Assembly (NCBI GenBank): GCA_947498775.1
Contig: CANMLL010000010.1
Span: 62,001-126,000, forward strand
DNA from: an uncultured Aquimarina sp.
GTDB taxonomy: Bacteria > Bacteroidota > Bacteroidia > Flavobacteriales > Flavobacteriaceae
Reading direction: 5' to 3'
Length of the DNA stretch: 64,000 bases
Part shown: one piece after another, positions 19,125 through 28,390 of the stretch
Position numbering within the stretch: the first letter of the stretch is position 1
How the letters are laid out: each line of letters opens with the position of its first letter
Program-made: the position numbers and the translations under genes
The notes under the pieces: generated by a model
The model's input: only the letters and a program-made list of their open reading frames with translations
Told to the model about the DNA's origin: nothing
Databases searched by the model: none

Positions 19125-20747
19125 ATGAAAAAAATTAAATATATAACCTTATCTCTTCTTACTTTAGGCTTGATGTCTTGTGAGAATGACACATTAGAAG
19201 ACTTAAGAGCTAGAGGGCAAGAAGAATCCATAGAACTTGAAACTTTTAACCAAGGAAGCGCAAATTTTTCTACATATGTATCTTTAGGAAACTCATTAAC
19301 AGCAGGTTTGGCAGATGGTGCGCTTTATAAAATTGCTCAAGAAAATTCTACACCTGCTATATTGGCACAACAATTTGCTGCTTTAGGAGACGGAGGAGCG
19401 TTTACACAACCATTAATGAATGATAATGTTGGTGGTTTATTAGCTGGAGGAACTCAACTGCAAGGTTTTGAACCAAGATTGGTTTTTGATGGTTCTGGAC
19501 CAGCACCATTGCAGTCATTAGTACCTTCTGCGATGCCAACAACAGATATTATTGCAAATTCTCCTACTGGGCCATTTAACAATCTTGGTGTACCCGGAGC
19601 CAAAAGTTTTCATTTATTGGCTCCTGGATATGGAGATTTAAATGGTGTTTTTGCAGATCCACCAACTGCTAACCCCTATTTTGTAAGAATGACTGGTACA
19701 ACGCCTAATGCAAGCGTTATAGAATTAGCAATTGCGCAGCAACCCTCTTTTATTTCTTTATGGATAGGGAATAATGATGTATTGGGCTATGCACTCTCTG
19801 GTGGCGATGGTACTAACCCGATTACACCAATGGCAGGAGCTCCTGGAGTTGGTTTTGAAGCTACTTATCAAGCAATTGTTGGATCGTTAACAGCTAATAT
19901 CTCTGGAGTACAAGGGATACTTGGCAATATTCCTAATGTAACGGCTATACCTCATTTTACGACAGTTCCTTATAACCCACTAGACCCAACGAGTCCAAGT
20001 TTTGGCCCACTAATTCCAACTTTAAACGGACAGTTTGCAGGACTTAATCAAGTGTTTACAGCTTTAGAGGTTCCAGAGCGATCCATAATTTTTAACGCAG
20101 AAGCAGCCAGCGCAGTGGTTATAAAAGATGAGTCTTTGGTTGACTTGTCTGCACAAATTTCTGGAGCGTTACAGATGAACGGAGTAGATCCAGGAACAGC
20201 TGCGGTATTTGGCTTTTTATATGGTCAGACAAGACAGGCTAATAAGAATGATTTGTTAGTCTTACCAAGTTCATCGATAATTGGACAAGTAAACACAAAT
20301 GCGTTAGCAACTCTTACTGGTTTAGGCCTTCCTGTCGAAACTGCTAGGCAATTGGCTGTAAATGGTGTTACTTTTCCTCTAGAAGATAAGTGGATACTTT
20401 TACCTTCAGAACAAGAAGAAATTAAAGCGGCTACTATTGCATTTAATAACATTATAGAAACCGCTGCATCAGCAAATGGCTTCGCACTATTTGATGCTAA
20501 TACATTGTTAGATCAAGTTGCTTCAACTGGTGTTGAAACAAGTGGATTAATAATATCGTCAAGTTTGGTAACGGGTGGTGCTTTTTCTTTAGATGGAGTA
20601 CATCCTACCTCTAGAGGCTATGCATTAATTGCTAATGAGATGCTAAAAGCTATTGATGCTACTTATGGTTCAAACTTCGAAGCTTCCGGAAATTTAGTAG
20701 ACGTATCGGCATATAATACGAATTATTCACCTGCATTACTTCAGTGA
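19125..20747 (+). CDS. SGNH/GDSL-family hydrolase lipoprotein
   Basis: A signal peptide ends in the lipobox GLMSC (C19), so the product is a lipoprotein, probably in the outer membrane. The SGNH blocks are visible in order: block I as SLGNSLTAG with Ser57, block II glycine in LGVPGAK (153-160), block III as WIGNND (Asn217), and block V as DGVHP with Asp490 and His493. This 540-aa form is much longer than classical GDSL esterases, with the insert between blocks III and V. The function predicted is ester hydrolysis at the cell surface; the substrate is unknown. It lies downstream of a TonB-dependent receptor and is closed by a GC-rich hairpin. Confidence 0.88.
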   Translation: MKKIKYITLSLLTLGLMSCENDTLEDLRARGQEESIELETFNQGSANFSTYVSLGNSLTAGLADGALYKIAQENSTPAILAQQFAALGDGGAFTQPLMNDNVGGLLAGGTQLQGFEPRLVFDGSGPAPLQSLVPSAMPTTDIIANSPTGPFNNLGVPGAKSFHLLAPGYGDLNGVFADPPTANPYFVRMTGTTPNASVIELAIAQQPSFISLWIGNNDVLGYALSGGDGTNPITPMAGAPGVGFEATYQAIVGSLTANISGVQGILGNIPNVTAIPHFTTVPYNPLDPTSPSFGPLIPTLNGQFAGLNQVFTALEVPERSIIFNAEAASAVVIKDESLVDLSAQISGALQMNGVDPGTAAVFGFLYGQTRQANKNDLLVLPSSSIIGQVNTNALATLTGLGLPVETARQLAVNGVTFPLEDKWILLPSEQEEIKAATIAFNNIIETAASANGFALFDANTLLDQVASTGVETSGLIISSSLVTGGAFSLDGVHPTSRGYALIANEMLKAIDATYGSNFEASGNLVDVSAYNTNYSPALLQ

Positions 20748-20847
20748 TTGAACTGATGTAGCTATAATAGAACAATCAAGAGATTGCGTGAAAAGTCATC
20801 ATTCCTAGTGAAGCGACGGAGCCTGTTAGGTTTGATTTAAAGAATTC

Positions 20848-20868
20848 CCCCGAGGCAGAGCCTCGGGG
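20848..20868 (+). terminator. GC-rich terminator hairpin after the SGNH lipoprotein
   Basis: A 9-bp stem (CCCCGAGGC at 20848-20856 with GCCTCGGGG at 20860-20868) closes a 3-base loop. Only a short TTT follows, so termination efficiency is uncertain. Confidence 0.65.
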
Positions 20869-21387
20869 TTTCATATTTATCTCTCCTTTTAAGAGGTCAG
20901 AACTGAAATTTTCAACGGTTTTGGGCAAGAAATTTTTTATCTTACTGATCACCAGATAACCTCAAAATTAAAATTTTTGTAATAATGTGGTTAACTACTT
21001 TTTTGATTACCTCTTTTGTACCTAAACTAATACTATTCTTTTTAACCCATAGTATACATTAAAAAATTTATTGCAGCTTGAAATCATTGCAAAATATAAC
21101 TTTTCACTACATTTTTAAGTTTAACCATAGCGTTGGGTATGCAGAGCTTCAATTAAAATTAAGACAATAAAATCAGGGATTGCACAGCTCAATGCCGAGG
21201 CGTATGCTTCCAAAGCAAGAGTTTTTCTTAAAAAAGCTGAAATTTTTGTTCTAAAATATTCGTTATAAAGATTTAATTGCCAAATATTTGTACAAAGCTC
21301 CATTGTATATTTCTTACAAAATCAACATAAAGAAACTACCATTTAAAAAACACTAAAAAAGGAGTTATTTTTTCCATTTTAAAAGAC

Positions 21388-21395
21388 TATATTTG
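21388..21395 (+). promoter_or_regulatory. -7 box of the atpD promoter
   Basis: TATATTTG matches the Bacteroidetes -7 consensus TAnnTTTG exactly. The -33 element is weak (TTA near 21365). Transcription would start near 21402, giving a leader of about 80 bases. Confidence 0.6.
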
Positions 21396-21477
21396 CAGCC
21401 TGAAAAAAGGTCGTATTGCTTTATACTGAATAGAGCGCCTTTTTAACATAGTTAAATACTAAACATTAAATAGTTAG

Positions 21478-22989
<1,512 letters not shown>

Positions 22990-23000
22990 GTCAAATTGAG

Positions 23001-23063
23001 AATTATGAATTCAGAATGCAGAATAAATATATTCAATTCATAATTCATAATTCATAATTCATA
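23001..23063. repeat. Heptamer tandem repeat and hairpin between atpD and atpC
   Basis: Four tandem copies of ATTCATA occupy 23036-23063. Upstream, AATTATGAATT (23001-23011) is complementary to AATTCATAATT inside the repeat, so the 84-base spacer between atpD and atpC can fold into alternative hairpins. It could tune the ratio of the two subunits or be a neutral simple repeat. Confidence 0.7.
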
Positions 23064-23073
23064 ATTTTAAGAC

Positions 23074-23352
23074 ATGTATTTAGAAATAGTAACTCCAGAA
23101 GCAGTATTATTTAGTGGTGAAGTAACTTCGGTTGCAGTGCCAGGCGTAGATGGAGAGTTTCAGATGTTGGATAACCACGCCCCTATTGTTTCTATCTTAG
23201 GAAAAGGAAATGTTAAGGTGTATGGTGATATGAATTTGGAAGAAGAAGTTGCCGAAAAATTTTCTAAAGGAGAAAATGGAGCCACGTTACTTCCGATAAA
23301 TTCTGGAACGATTGAAATGAAAGATAATAAAGTGATTGTTTTGGCAGACTAA
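23074..23352 (+). CDS. atpC: F1F0 ATP synthase subunit epsilon (short form)
   Basis: At 92 aa this corresponds only to the N-terminal beta-sandwich domain of epsilon (MYLEIVTPEAVLFSGEVTSVAVPGVDGEF; DNHAPIVSILGKG). The C-terminal helical hairpin that inhibits ATP hydrolysis in E. coli and Bacillus is absent, as is usual in Bacteroidetes. Co-transcription with atpD is likely; a strong terminator follows 24 bases after the stop. Confidence 0.95.
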   Translation: MYLEIVTPEAVLFSGEVTSVAVPGVDGEFQMLDNHAPIVSILGKGNVKVYGDMNLEEEVAEKFSKGENGATLLPINSGTIEMKDNKVIVLAD

Positions 23353-23376
23353 ACGATCATTCTTTATAAATTATAT

Positions 23377-23402
23377 AACGCCTTCAGTATAATGAAGGCG
23401 TT
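23377..23402. terminator. Bidirectional terminator between atpC and the GNAT gene
   Basis: A perfect 10-bp stem (AACGCCTTCA at 23377-23386 with TGAAGGCGTT at 23393-23402) is followed by a T-run. The convergent GNAT gene ends at 23405, so one hairpin may serve both transcripts. Confidence 0.88.
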
Positions 23403-23404
23403 TT

Positions 23405-23947
23405 TTATTGCCAATCCCATTGCATTAAATGCCAGGTAACTCCATCGGAATCATATATGAGCAAATCGGTGAAACCAATAGCATAATGAGCCCGTAGTGA
23501 TCTAGTATTATCTGCAGCTACCTCGGTAATAAGTAAATCGTACTTATTATTTAATTCATCTCGCATTTTGTAATAAAGCCCTCTAAAAATACCTTGTTTT
23601 CGATAGGCTTTATCAACACATACTTGCCCCATCACGATATAAGTGGTTTGGACATTTAACTGATCATCTATTTTTGCAAACATAGATTTTAAAACATCTA
23701 TGTCGTTTTTAAAGTCCTGTACCATTGATAACGTGTATCCTACCAAAGTATTAGCATCTTTGGCAATAATATGCGGTTCTTGATCATGCATTTTTTTCAA
23801 AATATTAAGATCATGTTTTACCGTAAGAAAGCCTTCTTTGTGTTTTTCGATATTAGTTATTGAGGAAGACAGATTGTTCTGTTGAAGGTGAAGAATTTGT
23901 TTCAATTCATTGATTGAAGAAGTGACTGTATACGTGATGTTTCTCAT
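23405..23947 (-). CDS. GNAT family N-acetyltransferase
   Basis: The predicted acyltransferase is 180 aa. The acetyl-CoA binding motif A is seen as VCVDKAYRKQGIFRGLYYKM (central R-K-Q-G-I-F), followed by the motif-B region TEVAADNTRSLRAHYAIGFTDL. The first 80 residues are helical and not conserved in a way I recognise. The acceptor substrate is unknown. It is transcribed divergently from the biotin genes. Confidence 0.85.
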   Translation of the reverse strand: MRNITYTVTSSINELKQILHLQQNNLSSSITNIEKHKEGFLTVKHDLNILKKMHDQEPHIIAKDANTLVGYTLSMVQDFKNDIDVLKSMFAKIDDQLNVQTTYIVMGQVCVDKAYRKQGIFRGLYYKMRDELNNKYDLLITEVAADNTRSLRAHYAIGFTDLLIYDSDGVTWHLMQWDWQ

Positions 23948-23993
23948 TTTATATAACTGCCTGGGTATCTCTTTCTAAAGTGGATGTATTGTC

Positions 23994-24001
23994 TATCTTT
24001 G
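23994..24001 (+). promoter_or_regulatory. -7 box of the biotin operon promoter
   Basis: TATCTTTG matches TAnnTTTG exactly. Transcription would start near 24008. The box lies inside the longest ATG/GTG/TTG-initiated frame of bioF (which opens with GTG at 23980), so it argues for the later TTG start at 24025. Confidence 0.6.
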
Positions 24002-24024
24002 TAAAGATAATCAAACTAAGAGGA

Positions 24025-25188
24025 TTGAAATCATTTCCTAATAAATTACAGACAAAACTAGCTACAAGAAAAAAGGAAGGGTCGTTACGAAAACTTCCGA
24101 TACAGAATAATCTAACAGATTTTTCATCTAATGATTATTTGGGGTTTTCGCTATCAGAAATGATTTTTAAGAATACACACGAACTTCTAAAAAATAAAAA
24201 CATACAAAAAAATGGTGCCACCGGGTCTCGTTTGCTTTCAGGAAATCATCCATTGTACACAGCTACCGAAAAAATACTGGCAACGTTTCATAATGCTGAA
24301 GCAGCCTTGGTTTTCAACTCGGGATATGATGCCAATGTGGGGTTCTTTTCGTCGGTTCCGCAACGAGGTGATCTAATTTTTTATGATGAATTAATTCATG
24401 CCTCAATTCGCGATGGCATACAAATGAGCCATGCTAAGTCCTATAAGTTTAAACATAATGATTTAGAAGACCTGCAAAAAAAACTTCAAAAAGTACGTTT
24501 AAAAAGTAATAGTCACACTGAGCTTGTCGAAGTGTATGTTGTTACCGAATCTGTTTTCTCGATGGATGGGGATTCTCCGGATTTGAAAAGTTTTGTAGAG
24601 TTTTGTAAGGAAAACAATTGTTACCTAATTATTGATGAAGCTCATGCCGCAGGAGTTTTTGGAGAGCAGGGAGTTGGGTTACTTCAGGAATTAGAAATAG
24701 AAGACCAGGTTTTTGCCAGGATCAATACATTTGGCAAAGCTTTGGGTTGTCATGGTGCGGTAATTTTGGGATCTAAAGATCTAAAAAGCTATTTGGTTAA
24801 CTTTGCACGAAGTTTTATATATACTACAGGATTGCCACCACATTCTTTGGCAACAATACAATCTGCTTATAAAGCACTTCAAAACACATCAGAGATCAAA
24901 AAACTAAAGGAGAACATCACTTTTTTTAATCACACCCTTGAAAACTTACGACTTACATCAAAATTTATCAAAAGCAATTCGGCTATCCATTGTTGTGTAA
25001 TTCCTGGTAATGAACGTGTAAAAAAAGTGGCCCAAGAAATCCAGGAAAAAGGATTCGATGTAAAACCCATTTTATCACCCACAGTGCCAAAAGGAGAAGA
25101 ACGATTAAGAATTTGCTTGCACAGCTTTAATTCTCATAAAGAAATAAGTAAAGTTTTGAAGCTCTTGGCTACCTTTGTTTCAAATTAG
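24025..25188 (+). CDS. bioF: 8-amino-7-oxononanoate synthase
   Basis: This PLP enzyme condenses pimeloyl-ACP/CoA with alanine to give KAPA. Seen are FSSNDYLGFS, the glycine-rich GATGSRLLSGNHP, the PLP-binding DEAHAAGVFG and the Schiff-base lysine in TFGKALGCHGA. I take TTG at 24025 as start (MKSFPNKLQTKLATRKK), because it gives the usual N-terminus and the GTG at 23980 lies upstream of the likely transcription start. The loop before VYVVTESVFSMDGD is lengthened by SNSHTELVEV, encoded by a copy of a palindromic intergenic repeat inserted in frame (about 24514-24536). The enzyme should tolerate it because the loop is variable in the family. Confidence 0.93.
   Translation: MKSFPNKLQTKLATRKKEGSLRKLPIQNNLTDFSSNDYLGFSLSEMIFKNTHELLKNKNIQKNGATGSRLLSGNHPLYTATEKILATFHNAEAALVFNSGYDANVGFFSSVPQRGDLIFYDELIHASIRDGIQMSHAKSYKFKHNDLEDLQKKLQKVRLKSNSHTELVEVYVVTESVFSMDGDSPDLKSFVEFCKENNCYLIIDEAHAAGVFGEQGVGLLQELEIEDQVFARINTFGKALGCHGAVILGSKDLKSYLVNFARSFIYTTGLPPHSLATIQSAYKALQNTSEIKKLKENITFFNHTLENLRLTSKFIKSNSAIHCCVIPGNERVKKVAQEIQEKGFDVKPILSPTVPKGEERLRICLHSFNSHKEISKVLKLLATFVSN
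24514..24536. repeat. REP-like palindrome inside bioF
   Basis: The sequence CACTGAGCTTGTCGAAGTG (24516-24534) is a near-palindrome of the type otherwise found between genes in Flavobacteria. A relative (CTGAGTGTAGTCGAAGTG) occurs at 36535-36552. Here it is read in frame as T-E-L-V-E-V. Confidence 0.65.
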
Positions 25189-25221
25189 TAAACACAATCA
25201 CATAAAGCCTCATATAGGGAT

Positions 25222-25839
25222 ATGAAAAAAATATTCGTTACCGGAATAGGAACCGATGTAGGGAAAACCATAGCCTCTGCCATCGTTGTTGAAGCCTTGC
25301 AAGCAGATTATTTTAAACCCGTACAGGCTGGAGATTTAGATAATTCTGATACCCATAAAGTGAAGAAGTTGGTGTCAAATCCCAAGTCTCAATTTCATCC
25401 CAATAGCTATGCGTTGCATACACCCATGAGCCCACATGCGGCTGCAGAAATTGATGGACTTACGATCCAGTTAGATAAAATAAAACTTCCTGAAACCAAT
25501 AATCATTTGGTAATCGAAGGGGCAGGTGGTTTATTAGTACCGCTTAATGAGGAAGATACTATTTTGGATCTAATCCAACCAAATTACAAAGTTATTGTAG
25601 TCTCTAGACATTATTTGGGAAGCATCAATCATACATTAATGACCATCTGGATTTTAAAAGAACAAGGATTTAATGTGTCGGTAATTTTTAATGGAGATGA
25701 ACATAAGACGACCGAAGGTATTATTAAAAAAATGACAGAAGTTGATGTAATAGGAAGGATAGATGATGAACCATATTTTGACACTATGGTTATTAAGGAA
25801 TATGCAGAGCGATTTAGAGAGAAATTAGAAATGTTATGA
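25222..25839 (+). CDS. bioD: Dethiobiotin synthase
   Basis: This ATP-dependent enzyme closes the ureido ring of dethiobiotin from DAPA and CO2. At 205 aa it has the P-loop at the N-terminus (VTGIGTDVGKTIAS, residues 6-19), a PVQAGD catalytic segment and VIEGAGGLLVPL. The gene overlaps the next frame by 4 bases (ATGA), indicating translational coupling with the alpha/beta hydrolase. Confidence 0.95.
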   Translation: MKKIFVTGIGTDVGKTIASAIVVEALQADYFKPVQAGDLDNSDTHKVKKLVSNPKSQFHPNSYALHTPMSPHAAAEIDGLTIQLDKIKLPETNNHLVIEGAGGLLVPLNEEDTILDLIQPNYKVIVVSRHYLGSINHTLMTIWILKEQGFNVSVIFNGDEHKTTEGIIKKMTEVDVIGRIDDEPYFDTMVIKEYAERFREKLEML

Positions 25840-26372
25840 AACCCAGATTGATAATTTTATCAGATCTATGGGGATTACATGAATCTTTTTGGGTAAAGGA
25901 ATATGTAACAATTTTAAAACAAGTTTTTGACGTCAAGTTATATGATAGTTGTTCTTTGGGAGAGTTAAATGCCACCGAACGTTCTGAATCCAAAATTCAC
26001 AAGCAATTTGTTGATAAAGGAATAGAAACTGCATCAAGAAACTTGTTAAGGGCTGAAAACGAAAAGATCAATATTTTGGGATTTAGTGTCGGAGGAACAA
26101 TAGCTTGGAATGCTGCTTTAAAACGACTGGATATAGATACTTTATACGCCATATCATCAACTAGATTACGATATGAAACTAAAAGACCCGATTGTAAAAT
26201 CGAACTTTACTTTGGAGAAGAAGATCGGTATAGACCCAATCAAGATTGGTTTAAACAAATAGGGGTTGAGGAGAAACTTATTTTGAATAAATCGCATACA
26301 ATGTACGCTGAACCTGAAATTATTAAGAAAATAAGTAATGACATTATCAGAAGGCAATCGATATCAAATTAA
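25836..26372 (+). CDS. Small alpha/beta hydrolase in the biotin operon
   Basis: The protein is 178 aa with the nucleophile elbow LGFSVGGTIAW (Ser84), a likely acid Asp130 (FGEEDRY) and a likely catalytic His154 (NKSHTMY), spaced as in alpha/beta hydrolases. The lid region is very short. Its start overlaps the end of bioD by 4 bases and bioA follows 32 bases later, so it is embedded in the biotin operon. In other bacteria the esterase releasing pimeloyl-ACP from its methyl ester is supplied by unrelated hydrolases (BioH, BioG, BioK, BioJ, BioV), often encoded in the bio operon. This protein is a natural candidate for that step. The function is inference; the fold and triad are read from sequence. 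Confidence 0.75.
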   Translation: MKPRLIILSDLWGLHESFWVKEYVTILKQVFDVKLYDSCSLGELNATERSESKIHKQFVDKGIETASRNLLRAENEKINILGFSVGGTIAWNAALKRLDIDTLYAISSTRLRYETKRPDCKIELYFGEEDRYRPNQDWFKQIGVEEKLILNKSHTMYAEPEIIKKISNDIIRRQSISN

Positions 26373-26404
26373 TGAGTAATTGCAAGTAAAAAAGTAAATG
26401 CATT

Positions 26405-27670
26405 ATGACTTTAAAAGAAAGAGACAAAAAATACCTATGGCATCCTCTTACGCAACATAAAATTCATCCAGAAGCTTTACCGATCGTAAAAGCAAAGGGA
26501 GCGATATTATATGGCGAAGATGGTAAAGAATACATAGATGGGATAGCATCATGGTATACGGCTATGTTTGGACATTGTAATGATTTTATTCTAAATAAAG
26601 TGCAAGAGCAAATGCAACAATTGGATCAGATTGTGTTTGCAGGGTTTACCCATGAGCCCGCTATTAGATTATCTGAAGAGCTTATTAAAATTCTTCCCGA
26701 TAATCAGCAAAAGATATTTTTCTCAGATAATGGTTCTACTGCCAACGAGATAGGTATCAAAATGGCATTGCAATACCATTTTAATAAAGGCGAAAAAAGA
26801 AACACGATTATCGCTTTTGAAGACGGTTTTCATGGCGATACTTTTGGGGCCATGTCTGCATCAGGACTATCGGTCTATAATGGCCCGTTTGAAGATTTTT
26901 TTATTGATGTAAAACGCATCCCTACTCCAAATTCAGAAAATATTGATGGAGTTTTAAAACAATTAGAGGCAATCATTCAAAATAACAAGGTTGCAGCTTT
27001 TATTTATGAACCATTAGTGCAAGGTGCCAATGCAATGCACATGTTTGAAGCAAAATACTTAGACCAAATTCTAAGGATGTGTAAAGAATATTCGGTAATA
27101 ACTATTGCCGACGAGGTTATGACTGGATTTGGGAAAACCGGAAGTTATTTCGCTTCAGATCATTTACAGGAGAAACCTGACATTATCTCGATGTCCAAAG
27201 CACTTACCGCTGGTTTTGTGCCTATGGCGGTTACCAGTTGTACCCAGGATATTTATGATGCGTTTTTAGACGATTCTGTAGGCAAAGCCTTTTTTCATGC
27301 ACATACGTATTCTGCGAACCCGATTGCATGTTCAGCTGCTTTGGCGGCAATCGAATTACTGAAAAGCGAGGAAATTCAAAATAACATGCAACGAATCATA
27401 GGGTCTCACAAAAATTTTAATGATAAAATAAAAAATCACCCAAAAATAAAGACAACACGACAAAAAGGGGTGATCTATGCACTGGATCTAAACATAGAAA
27501 TGGATCGGTATGGTAAAAAACGATATAAAATCTTTGATCATTTTATGCAAAAAGGAGTGTTTTTAAGACCTCTGGGAAATACTATTTATATCCAAGCCCC
27601 TTATGTGATCACTCAGCAACAATTGGATAAAGTATATGATGCAATTGTTGAACTTTTAGAAATTGTCTAA
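26405..27670 (+). CDS. bioA: Adenosylmethionine-8-amino-7-oxononanoate aminotransferase
   Basis: This class III PLP aminotransferase makes DAPA from KAPA. Seen are DGIASWYTAMFGHCN near the N-terminus, the PLP region DEVMTGFGKTG and the Schiff-base lysine in SMSKALTAGFVPMA, followed by HAHTYSANPIACSAALA. The length (421 aa) is normal. The stop codon overlaps that of the convergent Coa1-like gene (CTAA at 27667-27670). Confidence 0.96.
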   Translation: MTLKERDKKYLWHPLTQHKIHPEALPIVKAKGAILYGEDGKEYIDGIASWYTAMFGHCNDFILNKVQEQMQQLDQIVFAGFTHEPAIRLSEELIKILPDNQQKIFFSDNGSTANEIGIKMALQYHFNKGEKRNTIIAFEDGFHGDTFGAMSASGLSVYNGPFEDFFIDVKRIPTPNSENIDGVLKQLEAIIQNNKVAAFIYEPLVQGANAMHMFEAKYLDQILRMCKEYSVITIADEVMTGFGKTGSYFASDHLQEKPDIISMSKALTAGFVPMAVTSCTQDIYDAFLDDSVGKAFFHAHTYSANPIACSAALAAIELLKSEEIQNNMQRIIGSHKNFNDKIKNHPKIKTTRQKGVIYALDLNIEMDRYGKKRYKIFDHFMQKGVFLRPLGNTIYIQAPYVITQQQLDKVYDAIVELLEIV

Positions 27671-28095
27671 TCTTTTTCGTACCCCAGCAAATCTATTTGC
27701 TCTTCTGTTTCAGAAATGATAACATACATCTCGGTATAGGTCCATAAATCATTTTGTTTGGTGCCTACAAGGTATACCCTTGCCTCACCATCTGGGCCTT
27801 TGATAGGAATAGAAATATCTGCTTTACCAGTGTTATTTTTAAAAGAAAGCTCGCCTTGCATAATACCATCGGTTTCTATAGGCTCTCCCAGTATTTCGAT
27901 CACATATTCATCCTGTTGTACCTTGACAAGTGCTTCTTTATAGGGATCTGATCCTGTCATGAGTTCACTAACCCCAAAGATAACGGAGCCTAAAAAAATG
28001 AAAAATAAAATGATAACAGTGAGACAACCCCCTAAAGGAACAACCCAACCCCAATTTCGGGAAAACCAGCTTTTTTGCGGTGATTGATCTTCCAT
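27667..28095 (-). CDS. Coa1-like (cytochrome oxidase assembly factor 1 family) membrane protein
   Basis: The protein is 142 aa, with an N-terminal cytoplasmic stretch, one transmembrane helix (about 18-43, WVVPLGGCLTVIILFFIFLG) and an extracytoplasmic domain containing the repeat-like Coa1 motifs SDPYKEAL, EYVIEILGEPIE, GELSFKNNTGKADISIPIKGP and VYLVGTKQND. Homologues in Bacteroidetes are annotated as cytochrome c oxidase assembly factor Coa1 family by similarity to the mitochondrial protein; a role in respiratory chain assembly is unproven here. It is convergent with bioA, and its upstream region (28096-28390) is shared with the ketoacyl-synthase gene. Confidence 0.75.
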   Translation of the reverse strand: MEDQSPQKSWFSRNWGWVVPLGGCLTVIILFFIFLGSVIFGVSELMTGSDPYKEALVKVQQDEYVIEILGEPIETDGIMQGELSFKNNTGKADISIPIKGPDGEARVYLVGTKQNDLWTYTEMYVIISETEEQIDLLGYEKD

Positions 28096-28345
28096 ATTTC
28101 TTAATTTTATTGTTTCTTACAAGATATAGCTAAATTAATGTAAAATGGCATAAAAGATTTATAAAGGAAAGAATCGAAGTTCAAGGCAAAAAACGCAATC
28201 CTAGCAGAGCTAAGGTGAGTATTTTTAACGCAGAAATTCGATTTTTTACTATAAAGATTAATGTCAATTTATGTTGATTTAGCTATACGTATATGAAATG
28301 TGGTTTTTGTTACTAAATTAAGACTACAAATTAGCACGATAACTG

Positions 28346-28376
28346 TTGAACAAAATCCAGTAAACCCCTACATTTG
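28346..28376 (+). promoter_or_regulatory. Promoter of the ketoacyl-synthase-like gene
   Basis: TTG at 28346-28348, a 20-base spacer and TACATTTG at 28369-28376 form a full match to the Bacteroidetes consensus. Transcription would start near 28383, only about 8 bases before the TTG start codon, so the mRNA would be nearly leaderless. Confidence 0.7.
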
Positions 28377-28390
28377 TCAAAATTTAAAAA

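Noticed and set aside
21121..21303. 60-codon open frame on the minus strand in the region before atpD
   Set aside because: No recognisable domain, unusual composition, no promoter or terminator in the right place; likely chance.
23980..24024. N-terminal extension of bioF from a GTG codon
   Set aside because: It lies across and upstream of a consensus -7 box and is not part of the usual BioF N-terminus.
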